Assembly (NCBI GenBank): GCA_016719785.1
Contig: JADJYJ010000008.1
Location: 328,272-392,271, forward strand
Length of the DNA: 64,000 bases
Source: Candidatus Amarolinea dominans
GTDB taxonomy: Bacteria > Chloroflexota > Anaerolineae > SSC4 > Amarolineaceae
Reading direction: 5' to 3'
Position numbers and translations under genes: made by a program
The notes under the pieces: model-generated
The model's database searches: none
The model's input: the letters and a program-made list of their open reading frames with translations, nothing else
What the model was told of the DNA's origin: nothing
Shown here: positions 44,297 through 53,000 of the stretch, piece by piece
How positions within the stretch are numbered: the stretch's first letter is position 1
Layout of the letters: each line of letters begins with the position of its first letter

Positions 44297-44383
44297 GTGA
44301 GGTCCGACTACCTGATTGACCGGATGGTCTACACGCTCTACGGGTTGACCGACGACGAAATCGCCATCGTGGAGGGGCGGTAG
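44297..44383 (+). pseudogene. C-terminal tail fragment of a methyltransferase
   Basis: A short frame reading SDYLIDRMVYTLYGLTDDEI and ending VEGR is the typical last 25 residues of many restriction methyltransferases. The restriction gene just upstream already has its own end (CTKYRYGEV), so this is a leftover from a second gene or from recombination at the recognition domain. Confidence 0.6.
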
Positions 44384-44479
44384 CCAATTCGATCAGTTGA
44401 CGCCCTGCCTTCCCAGTGCTACAACCCGTGTCAGACACGCGTTGCCAGGATAGACTCTGCTGATGATGGAGGCCAATCT

Positions 44480-44545
44480 ATGACTATCATGTCGCCACGA
44501 ACCATCGAAGCCGCTTACGAGAACGGTTTGTTGTGCCCATCGCTA
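44480..44545 (+). pseudogene. N-terminal fragment of an AF2212/DUF104-like antitoxin
   Basis: SPRTIEAAYENGLL resembles the start of DUF104 antitoxins (typically TIEAVYENGVLKPL). After about 20 codons the similarity stops; an unrelated helical frame follows (HRYLLEYFAAMEQPKP). The toxin partner is not visible. The similarity is short, so the assignment is tentative. Confidence 0.45.
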
Positions 44546-44661
44546 TCTGCTCGAGTACTTCGCGGCGATGGAGCAGCCAAAACCCAATGCCTCGGTGGAC
44601 AGACGAAATGTCGCTCAACCGGCAGGCGATACGGCCTGACCCATCCTTGTGGAGACTCACA

Positions 44662-45555
44662 GTGACGCTGAACGAACTCCTGGCCCGTGTCGAAGCCTTA
44701 CGCGGCGAGGTGGACGCCTTGCGTCCGCTCGACCCGGAGCAAGAGGCGCGCCTGGTGCAGAAGCTGAACCTGGAGTGGAACTACCATTCCAACGCCATCG
44801 AGGGCAACACGCTGACGCTGGGCGAGACGCGCGCGTTTCTGCTCTACGGCATCACCGCGCAGGGCAAGCCATTTCGGGATTACCTGGACATCCGGGGGCA
44901 TCATGACGCCATCCGCTACCTGGAAGAGTTGGTGCGCGGCGGCGAGGCGCTGACCGAGGCCGCGATCCGTGAGCTACACCGCATCTTGCTCGTGGAACCA
45001 TACGACGTGGACGCCATCACCGCCGATGGTTGGCCCACGCGACGTCGCATCGCCATCGGCTGTTACAAGACGGCCCCCAACCACGTCCGCACCACCACGG
45101 GCGAGACGCACTTCTATGCCACGCCCCTGGAAACGCCCGCGCTGATGGGCGAGTTGCTGGCCTGGTATCGCCGGGAGGCGCAAGCCGGTGCGCTGCATCC
45201 CCTGGTGTTGGCCGCCACATTCCACTACCGTTTTGTCGCCATCCATCCCTTCGACGACGGCAATGGCCGCATGGCCCGGCTGCTGACCAATCTCATTCTC
45301 ATGCAGCACGGCTTTGTGCCGGTGGTCATCCCGCTGGAGGCACGCGGCGATTATCTGCTGGCGTTGGAGCGAGCCGATGCCGGCGACCTGGCCGATTTCG
45401 TCCAGTTGGTGGGCCGGGAGCTGATCCGCTCGCTGAATCTGACCCTGGCCGCGGCGCGCGGCGAACCCCTGGAGGCGGCCGGCGGCCTGGAGCGCCGGAT
45501 CCAAAGGCTGCGGGAGCAGTTGGCGGCCTATAAGGCCGTTCCCGTTCAGGACTGA
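44662..45555 (+). CDS. Fic family protein (AMP-transferase type)
   Basis: 297 residues from a GTG start with GGAG seven bases upstream. The Fic catalytic motif is complete: HPFDDGNGRMAR (195-206), with the catalytic His195. An N-terminal inhibitory motif is present in SNAIEGNT (Ser43 to Glu47), so it is a class II, self-inhibited Fic. The flap before the motif includes the hairpin KTAPNHVRTTTGETHFYATP. Family knowledge: such proteins transfer AMP from ATP to hydroxyl groups of target proteins, and the inhibitory helix blocks gamma-phosphate binding. Its target is unknown. Its end overlaps a toxin remnant on the other strand by ten bases. Confidence 0.93.
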   Translation: MTLNELLARVEALRGEVDALRPLDPEQEARLVQKLNLEWNYHSNAIEGNTLTLGETRAFLLYGITAQGKPFRDYLDIRGHHDAIRYLEELVRGGEALTEAAIRELHRILLVEPYDVDAITADGWPTRRRIAIGCYKTAPNHVRTTTGETHFYATPLETPALMGELLAWYRREAQAGALHPLVLAATFHYRFVAIHPFDDGNGRMARLLTNLILMQHGFVPVVIPLEARGDYLLALERADAGDLADFVQLVGRELIRSLNLTLAAARGEPLEAAGGLERRIQRLREQLAAYKAVPVQD

Positions 45556-45719
45556 GACCGGCGTGTTCGCACGAAGTCCATGAACTCGCGGAAACCGGTC
45601 AGGAGGTCGGCGCTGAAAGGCGCAGGCTCGACATCGTTCTGCGAGCCGTTATGGAAGTGGCGGGGATAGGTGGACACGTTGCGCCAGGCGGTGTTGGGGA
45701 AGTTATCATAGCTGCCCCA
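45546..45719 (-). pseudogene. Truncated DUF6516 (TumE-like) toxin
   Basis: The frame reads SYDNFPNTAWRNVSTYPRHF, then NGSQNDVEPAPFSADLLTGF to a stop. The YDN...TYPRHFHN...V.P pattern is the C-terminal half of DUF6516 toxins. The N-terminal half is missing: the fragment begins inside the end of the antitoxin-like gene. Without the first half it is unlikely to be toxic. Confidence 0.6.
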
Positions 45720-45978
45720 TCATCTCCAGCAAGATGTGGCGTTGGTCTTCCAGGTAGTCGAACCGGAAGGTGTCGTCGAAAGCTTCGGGTTCGTGGAAAC
45801 GGCCCGCCTGGACAGCCTGATCCAGTTCGGCGACGGTTCGCACGCCGTATCGGTGGGCCAGCGTGAACAGCTCACTCTCTACGAGTCGTAGCTTGCGCTC
45901 CAGGTAGAGTTGCAAGCTATCGCGTTCGAGTTGGGCCGGCGTCGTATTCAGGCGAGTGGCGACTTGTTCGAGTATCAT
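45706..45978 (-). CDS. Antitoxin-like protein beside a truncated toxin
   Basis: 90 residues from the ATG with GGGAGG eight bases upstream; the longer frame adds 33 unlikely residues. It begins MILEQVATRLNTTPAQLERD, then SLQLYLERKLRLVESELFTL and ends HILLEMMGQL: a helical protein with a possible DNA-binding N-terminus. In intact pairs such genes precede a DUF6516-type toxin. Here the toxin is reduced to a C-terminal remnant overlapping this stop. The gene itself looks whole. An orphan antitoxin could protect against related toxins elsewhere; that is inference. Confidence 0.7.
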   Translation of the reverse strand: MILEQVATRLNTTPAQLERDSLQLYLERKLRLVESELFTLAHRYGVRTVAELDQAVQAGRFHEPEAFDDTFRFDYLEDQRHILLEMMGQL

Positions 45979-46347
45979 CGGATGACCCTCCCATTTCTCG
46001 CCAGTATTGTACCTGACCGGCGCCGGCGCGTCAAGGAAAGGCTCGAAAGTGCAGCTATTCCATAATATAGCACACATTCAACCACCCGGGAGCACAGAGA
46101 ACACAAAGAAACGGCAGATCAGACGCAAATCGGCAACTTCTCTGCGTTCTTTGTGATCTCTGTGGTCAAAAACCCGGCTACATTTGGAACTGCTGCAGCG
46201 CAAGGGTCCGGCGGTTCGGGTCGGTTGACAATCCAGGGGGTTGGGTGTAGACTGAAAACAGCGACGGGGTCACGATTTGCGCCACACCTGACGGTGGGCG
46301 TTGGGTGGCGATATCTTCCGCACTATTTTGTGCAAAGGAGCGACTCT
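45979..46347. other. Intergenic stretch with an imperfect inverted repeat
   Basis: Contains CACAGAGAACACAAAGAA (46093-46110) and its near-perfect complement TTCTTTGTGATCTCTGTG (46147-46164), one mismatch in 18, separated by 36 bases. It also holds the AAAGGAG ribosome-binding site of the following ABC gene. No gene seen. Confidence 0.6.
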
Positions 46348-47220
46348 ATGAGTGTTATCGAAGTTTCTAAGCTGACCAAGTATTACGGAAAAGCGCGGGG
46401 CATCGTGGATGTCTCTTTCAGTGAGGAAGAAGGCGAAATCTTCGGCTTCATTGGGCCAAACGGCGCCGGGAAATCCACCACCATCCGCCTGTTGCTGTCG
46501 CTGATCCATCCAACCAGTGGCAGCGCCAAAGTTTTTGGCAAAGATGTGGTCACTCACGGCCCGGAAATCCGCCGCGATATCGGCTACCTGCCTTCGGAAG
46601 TCTATTACTACGAAGGGATGAAAGTCGTTGACTTGCTCAAGTATTCCGCCAGCTTTTATAACGGCGACTGCACCCAACGCATGCACGAGCTGTCCGAAAC
46701 CATGGAACTGGAGATGAACCGCCGCATTAGCGACCTGTCCTATGGCAACAAGAAGAAGGTCGGCATCGTGCAGGGCTTGCTGCACAGCCCTAAACTGCTC
46801 TTCCTGGATGAGCCGACCAGCGGCCTCGATCCGCTCATGCAACGCAAGTTCTTCAACCTGATCCGTGAAGAAAATGCCCGCGGCGTGACCGTTTTCTTCT
46901 CTTCGCATATTTTGGGCGAAGTGCAGCGCTTATGCACCCGGGTGGGCATCATCCGCGAGGGCAGCATCGTCGAAATCTCCGACATCCGCACCCTGCAGAA
47001 GAATAACTACAAAAAGGTGCATGTGACGGCTGAAGGGCTGACTCGGGCCTCCTTTGATCTGCCGGGAGTGACCAATGTGCAAGTGGAAAACAGGTCGGTG
47101 AATTTCTTCTTCAAGGGCGACATCAACGCGGTGCTGCAAAAAATCAGCGGAATCCAGGTTGCCGATGTGACCATCGAGGAGCCGACGCTGGAAGAAATCT
47201 TCATGCACTACTACGAATAG
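46348..47220 (+). CDS. ABC transporter ATP-binding protein (ABC-2/BcrA-like)
   Basis: 290 residues from the ATG preceded by AAAGGAG at seven bases; an in-frame extension upstream is unlike the family. Walker A is GFIGPNGAGKSTTI, the signature region is LSYGNKKKVGIVQGLL, Walker B is LLFLDEPTSGLDP, and the switch histidine is in FFSSHILGEVQRL. The C-terminus (EEPTLEEIFMHYYE) is typical of ATPases for ABC-2 exporters of peptides or antibiotics. Nine bases later the first of two permeases begins, so the three genes form an operon. Substrate unknown. Confidence 0.92.
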   Translation: MSVIEVSKLTKYYGKARGIVDVSFSEEEGEIFGFIGPNGAGKSTTIRLLLSLIHPTSGSAKVFGKDVVTHGPEIRRDIGYLPSEVYYYEGMKVVDLLKYSASFYNGDCTQRMHELSETMELEMNRRISDLSYGNKKKVGIVQGLLHSPKLLFLDEPTSGLDPLMQRKFFNLIREENARGVTVFFSSHILGEVQRLCTRVGIIREGSIVEISDIRTLQKNNYKKVHVTAEGLTRASFDLPGVTNVQVENRSVNFFFKGDINAVLQKISGIQVADVTIEEPTLEEIFMHYYE

Positions 47221-47229
47221 GCGGAGACC

Positions 47230-48039
47230 ATGAACGCAAACATCTACAGACATGAATTCCGCACCCGACTGAAATCGGTGGTCACCTGGTCGCTGTCTGT
47301 GGCAGCGCTCCTCGTTATCTTTTTCTCCTTTTTTTCGGCATTTGCCGATCAGGCTGCGCTGATGAACGCATTCCTGGCAAGATACCCACAGGAATTGCGG
47401 GCCGCCTTCGGCATGGATAACATGGACCTGGCCACCGTGCTGGGTTATTACAGTTTTATTTTCCTGTTCGTTCAACTCTGTCTGGCGATCCAGGCCGGCA
47501 ACTACGGCTTTGGGCTGGTCTCGATTGAAGAGAGTGAATTGACCGCGGACTTCCTGTTGAGCAAACCGGTCAGCCGCACGCAGATACTGACCAGTAAACT
47601 GCTGGCCGCGCTGACCAGCCTGACCATCACCAACCTGGTCGTGTGGGTGATTAGTTTCGTCGTCATCGCGCTCTTCCGCGGCGAGCACGAGTACGAGACA
47701 GGCACGCTGCTCCTGCTGCTGATCAGCATCGTGATTCTCCAACTCTTTTTCCTGAGCGTCGGACTGGTCATTTCGCTGCTGGTCAAGCGTGTGCGCAGCG
47801 TGACGCCGTATGCCCTCGGCCTGGGGTTCGGTTCATACGTGTTGAGCGCGTTCAGCGGCATCTTTGGCGATGTGAAACTGGAACTGATCACGCCCTTCAA
47901 GCACCTGGATGCGGCCTACATCGTCCAGCATGGCGCGTACGATACGCCGCTGGTGCTGCTCAACGCAGCGGTCACCCTGGTTGCGCTGGCGGTCAGTTAT
48001 CGGCTGTACGTCCGCCGCGACATTCCGGCTGTATCGTAA
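47230..48039 (+). CDS. ABC-2 type permease, first subunit
   Basis: 269 residues with about six membrane segments. The N-terminal helix is followed by an extracytoplasmic loop (FADQAALMNAFLARYPQELR), and the cytoplasmic motif is ESELTADFLLSKPVSRTQIL, characteristic of ABC-2 permeases of the ABC2_membrane_3 type. It pairs with the ATPase just upstream and the second permease 11 bases downstream. Exporter function is inferred from the family. Confidence 0.88.
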   Translation: MNANIYRHEFRTRLKSVVTWSLSVAALLVIFFSFFSAFADQAALMNAFLARYPQELRAAFGMDNMDLATVLGYYSFIFLFVQLCLAIQAGNYGFGLVSIEESELTADFLLSKPVSRTQILTSKLLAALTSLTITNLVVWVISFVVIALFRGEHEYETGTLLLLLISIVILQLFFLSVGLVISLLVKRVRSVTPYALGLGFGSYVLSAFSGIFGDVKLELITPFKHLDAAYIVQHGAYDTPLVLLNAAVTLVALAVSYRLYVRRDIPAVS

Positions 48040-48050
48040 GGAGACGCACG

Positions 48051-48845
48051 ATGAACATCTTTCTGCGTGAACTGAAAGCCAACTTCAAATCGCTGCTGAT
48101 CTGGAGCGTCATCGTCGCGCTGATGATCATGATGGCAGTGGCGAAATTTTCCGCCTTTGCCGGCGACCCCGAGATGCTGAAGATGCTCGATTCCATGCCC
48201 CCGGCGCTGCTGGATGCCTTGAGCATGCGCGCCTTCAACCTGACCACGTTGAGCGGTTTCTATGGCATCATGTTTATCTATTTTGGTTTAATGGGCGCAA
48301 TCGCAGCCGCGATGTGGGGTAGCGACATCATCTCCAAGGAAGAGCGCGACCGGACGGTCGAGTTTTCGCTCGTGCTGCCGGTATCGCGCAGCAGAGTCGT
48401 CACAGCCAAGGCGCTGGCTGCCCTGGTCAATTGCATCGCCTTCGTGCTGATCACCTGGGCGGTGACGCTTGTGGCGGTGCGGTCTTACCAGCCCGACCAG
48501 GGCTTCTACGACTTCCTGGCGCTCGAAATGCAGGCCATGTTGGCGCTCGAACTGATCTTCCTTGCCATCGGGCTGCTGCTGGGCTGCGCCATGAAGCAGT
48601 ACAAACGCTCCGGCTCAACCGCCATTGCCATCATCCTGACGACGTACTTCATGTCCATCATCTCCAGTATGCAGGAGGGTCTGGATTTTCTCAAATACTT
48701 CACGCCGTTCAAGTATTTCGACGCCGGGGAACTCCTCCGCACTGGCAAGATGGACGGGGCGTATCTGGTTCTCTCGGCCGCGATCATCGTCGTGTGCGTG
48801 GCAGCGGCCTATTGGATGTACAACAAGCGCGATTTATACATTTAG
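48051..48845 (+). CDS. ABC-2 type permease, second subunit
   Basis: 264 residues, about six membrane segments, diverged paralogue of the preceding permease. It shows the same layout: KANFKSLLIWSVIVALMIMM at the N-terminus, DIISKEERDRTVEFSLVLPV as cytoplasmic loop and FTPFKYFDAGELLRTG shared with the first permease (which has LITPFKHLDAAYIVQHG). AAGGAG precedes the ATG. A heterodimeric permease with one ATPase pair is the likely complex. Confidence 0.88.
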   Translation: MNIFLRELKANFKSLLIWSVIVALMIMMAVAKFSAFAGDPEMLKMLDSMPPALLDALSMRAFNLTTLSGFYGIMFIYFGLMGAIAAAMWGSDIISKEERDRTVEFSLVLPVSRSRVVTAKALAALVNCIAFVLITWAVTLVAVRSYQPDQGFYDFLALEMQAMLALELIFLAIGLLLGCAMKQYKRSGSTAIAIILTTYFMSIISSMQEGLDFLKYFTPFKYFDAGELLRTGKMDGAYLVLSAAIIVVCVAAAYWMYNKRDLYI

Positions 48846-48855
48846 CCTTCATCAC

Positions 48856-49929
48856 TTGGAATTCTCCTTGCAACCGCTCACCTATCACGCTGAAACCGAT
48901 CCACGCCGCTGGAATGATCTGCTGGCGGGGCTGCCCACACATCATCTGCTGCAAAGCTGGGAGTGGGGCGAGATCAAGCGCCAGACCGGCTGGTGGGCGC
49001 ATCGCTTGTTCTTCGCACGCCAGGGCGCGGTCGTGGCCGCGGCGCAGGTGTTGACACGACGCCTGGGCCGTCTGCCGCTGGCTGTGCAATACGTGCCCAA
49101 AGGCCCGGCGCTCGATTATGCGGACCCCGTGTTGACGGTGCAGGTACTGGCCGCGTTAGAGGATTATGCCCGCCGCAGCCGCGCCATCTTTCTCAAGATG
49201 GACCCTGACGTGCCGGATGATACCCTGCGCGGCCGCGCCATTCTCGATCTGCTGCGCCATCGCGGTTGGCAGGCTGCCGCGGAGCAGGTGCAGTTCAAGA
49301 ACACGGCGCTGCTCGATCTGACCGCCGGCGCCGACGCCGTGCAGGCCGGTTTCAAGCAGAAGTGGCGCTACAATGTGCGCCTGGCCGGTCGCAAGGGGGT
49401 GACGGTGCGCGCGGGCACGGAGGCCGACCTGGCGACTTTCTACCGGCTCTACGCGGAGACCGGCGGCCGCGATGGTTTCTTGATTCGCCCGCAGGCCTAT
49501 TACCACGACGCCTGGCAGACGCTTCTACAGAGTCAGGGGCAGGTGGGCGGCTGTCTTCTGCTGGCCGACAGCGGCGCTGAGACCGTCGCCGGCCTGTTCA
49601 TCGCCCGTTTTGCGCGCACGGCCTGGTATCTCTACGGCGCGTCCAGCAGTCAACAGCGCGAGGCCATGCCCAACCATCTGCTGCAATGGGAGGCGATGCG
49701 CTGGGCGCTGGCGCAGGGCTGCACGACCTATGACCTGTGGGGGGCGCCGACGGAGATGGTTGAAAGCGACCCGCTGTGGGGGGTCTGGCGTTTCAAAGAG
49801 GGGTTCGGGGCGCGTTTCGCCCCGCACATCGGCGCGTTTGATTTTGCCCCCTCCGGCCTGACCTACTACCTCTACACCGTCGCCATGCCCAGGGTGCTGA
49901 GCTTGATGCGGCGTGGCCATTTGGTTTGA
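48856..49929 (+). CDS. FemAB-type aminoacyltransferase (peptidoglycan bridge family)
   Basis: About 357 residues with two GNAT-like halves. Family markers: HHLLQSWEWGEIKRQTGWW, YVPKGPALDYADP, FKQKWRYNVRLAGRKGVTVR and YDLWGAPTEMVESDPLWGVW, the last close to the conserved FemABX ending. The family adds amino acids from aminoacyl-tRNA to peptidoglycan or lipid acceptors. The first in-frame start is a TTG at 48856; a second TTG at 48868 follows a weak GGA, so the exact start is uncertain. It lies 10 bases after the exporter operon and may be co-transcribed. Membrane association is expected from the basic C-terminus, not proven. Confidence 0.86.
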   Translation: MEFSLQPLTYHAETDPRRWNDLLAGLPTHHLLQSWEWGEIKRQTGWWAHRLFFARQGAVVAAAQVLTRRLGRLPLAVQYVPKGPALDYADPVLTVQVLAALEDYARRSRAIFLKMDPDVPDDTLRGRAILDLLRHRGWQAAAEQVQFKNTALLDLTAGADAVQAGFKQKWRYNVRLAGRKGVTVRAGTEADLATFYRLYAETGGRDGFLIRPQAYYHDAWQTLLQSQGQVGGCLLLADSGAETVAGLFIARFARTAWYLYGASSSQQREAMPNHLLQWEAMRWALAQGCTTYDLWGAPTEMVESDPLWGVWRFKEGFGARFAPHIGAFDFAPSGLTYYLYTVAMPRVLSLMRRGHLV

Positions 49930-50004
49930 CGATGCGCCTGCTCTGACGTATGATAAGCGTCCCGCTGTGGCCGCCAATCAACCATCAATCGGAACTGCAC
50001 GTCT

Positions 50005-53000
50005 ATGCAACAGATCCAAATCAGCCGGCGCACCGTGCGCGCCCTGGGGCGCCGGCTGCTGACCACCCTGGTCATTCTGCTCGCCATTGCCTACCTGACG
50101 CAATTGGGGCTGCTGATGGCGGAGCGCGGGCGCCAGGGTGTGCCGGCCGCCCTCTGGAGCGCCGCCGGCCAAGCGCTGGGCGCCACCTTCGACTACCTGT
50201 TCCGCCACCCCACCACCTATTACTGGCAAAAAGCCTACCAACCGGCCTTTGCCCTGGTCTGGACCTTTTTCTCGCGCAGCGCCGGGCTTCTCCTGGTCTC
50301 CCTGCTGCTGGCTGCCCTGATCGGCGTGCCGGTCGGCATCGGTGTCGCACGCAGCGGCCGCGCCCGCAACCGCTCATTGGTCTTGCTCCTCTCCATTCTT
50401 GGCGTCTCCACCCCCAGCTTCATCCTGGCCATGCTCTTCTGGATGCTCAACATCAGCGTCCACCGCACCTTCGAAATCACAGTGTTGCCGCAGACCGGCT
50501 TTGGCTGGGATGCGCACCTGCTCATGCCGGCGCTGGTGCTTGCAGCCCGCCCGCTGGCGCAGATCGTGCAGGTGACCTATCTCACCCTGGCCGATGTGCT
50601 GGGACAGGATTACATTCGGGTGGCCTACAGCAAGGGCCTCAGTGACCGCGGCGTGCTGCTGCGCCATGCCCTGCGCAATGTCTGGATTCCGGTGCTGACC
50701 ACCCTGGGCACCTCGCTGCGCTTCTCGCTCGCCAGCCTGCCGGTGGTCGAATCGTTCTTCGTCTGGCCGGGCGTGGGGCAAATTCTCCTGCAAACGATCG
50801 AGAGCAGTAACCGCGCCCTCGTCACCGACCTGGTGGTCACCCTGGGCATCCTCTTCCTGCTGATCAACCTGGCCCTGGAGATGCTCTTCCCGCTGCTCGA
50901 CGCACGATTGCGCACGACGCCCAGCACAGACCTGTTCGAGGAACGGCAGACCGGGCGGCGCTGGCTCGAAGGGCTGTCGGTCTCCCTGCGTGAAACCTGG
51001 GCCGGCCTGCGCCAGTTGCTGCCCGGCGTCCGGCGCCATGATGAGCTGCCCACGCTGACCGCGGCCATCAGCCAGGAGAGCGGATCGGCGGCCGAATTGC
51101 CACCCACCCACGGTGCGCGCCGCCTGCTGTACAACACGGTGACCAACCCGGCTCTGATGGCGGGCACCCTGCTTGTGGCCGGGCTGATCGGCCTGGTCGT
51201 GGCCGGTGATCGCCTGACGCCCGCCAATCCCTACGAAACGCACGGCGTGCTGATGATCGAAGGCGTCATCGCCGCACCGCCGTTCAAGCCTTCCAGCGTC
51301 TTTCCCTGGGGCGCCGACCCGGTTGGCCGCGACATCCAGGCCCTGGTGCTCGGCGGCGCGCGGCGCACCCTCACCCTGGCCTTTTTTGCCATGCTCGCGC
51401 GCATGGTCATCGGCACCCTGTTGGGCACGCTGGCCGGCTGGTGGCGCGGCGGTTGGCTCGATCGCCTCGTCCAGGGCGCCATTGCCGTGTGGGCCGCGTT
51501 CCCGGTGACGCTCTTTGCGCTGATCCTGATCCTGGCGCTGGGTATTCAACAGGGCATGGGCGTCTTCATCATCGGCGTTTCGGTCGTGGGCTGGGGCGAA
51601 ATCGCGCAGTTCGTGCGCGGCCAGGTCATCGGCCTCAAACCACAGCCCTACATCGAAGCGGCCCGCGCAACCGGCGCGCGCACCATTCACCTACTCTCAC
51701 GCCACATCCTCAGCGTGCTGCTGCCCTCGCTGCTCGTCCTCTCCATCCTGGAGATGGGCGGCGTGCTCATGCTGCTGGCCGAGCTGGGCTTTCTCAACAT
51801 CTTCATGGGCGGCGGTTTCCGCGCGGCCATTGCGGAAACAGGCCAGATGCAGTCGGTTGTCTATTTCTTCTCCGACGTGCCCGAATGGGGCGCACTGCTG
51901 GCGAACGTGCGCAACTGGTGGCGCTCCTACCCCTGGCTGGGGTGGTATCCGGGCCTCGCCTTCTTCATCGCGATCCTCAGCTTCAATCTGTGGGGGCAGG
52001 GCATGCGGCGCTTCCTGGATGACACCCGCGCCAACGTCAGCCGCCTGTTCAACCGCTACACCGTCACCGTGAGCGTCGGCGCGGTAGTCGGGCTGATCCT
52101 GCTCTTGCGCGCCACCTCGCCGCTCGGCATCTATCGCAGCCAGGCGACCGCCTTCGACACGACGCGCGCCTTGCAAGATATCCAGCAACTGGCCTCGCCC
52201 GCGTTCGAAGGACGGGAAACCGGCACGCCCGGTGCGCAAAAAACGGCCGCCTACATCGCCGAGCGGATGCAGGAGATTGGTCTCTTCCCGGCCGGCGCCA
52301 AAGTAAACGGCCAGGAAACCTTCATTGTGAGCAACACCACCCCCCGCGCCCATCTGCGCCAGACGCCCACCCTGGAGATTTTGGGCAACCAGGGCGACGT
52401 CACCCAGGCGCTGACCTATCGCCAGGACTTTGTCGAATACGTGGGGCGCGGCCTGGCCTATGCCCGGCGCTCCACCTTTGGCCGTGCCGAGGGCGTGGTG
52501 ATGGGCCTGGTCAGCGGCCGCGACCCGGAAACGACCGCCAGCGACCACTACGGCATGAACCAAATGTCGTTGCGTGACAAAATTTTGATCGTGCGTCCCC
52601 AAGATGCCGAGCGCATCAATACGGCCGCCGCGGCCGGCTTCCTGGTGGTGTCAGATGATCCCCTGCTCATGCAGCGCAAAGTGCTCTATGGCGGCAACGA
52701 AGGCCGCGTGCCGATGATGATCGTGACCACGGCCATAGCCGACCGCCTGCTGGCCTCAACCGGCAGCAGCATGGCCCAACTGGAAGCGGCCGCAGCCAGC
52801 CTCAAGGCCGGCGAGGTGACGCTGACGCCAGCCGGCGATCCGGTGCGCATGGTGATCGAAGCCGAAATTTCGGATGGCATCAGCGAACAATACTATCATG
52901 TCGTCGGTTTCATCCCCGGGCAGGCGGCCGAGATGGGGCTGGACAGCCAGGTCATCATGGTCACCGCGTCCTACGATGGCGTGGGCGTGGGGCCGGACGG

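Noticed and set aside
46093..46164. Insertion-sequence ends
   Set aside because: The inverted repeat is only 18 bp and encloses 36 bases; no transposase is present.
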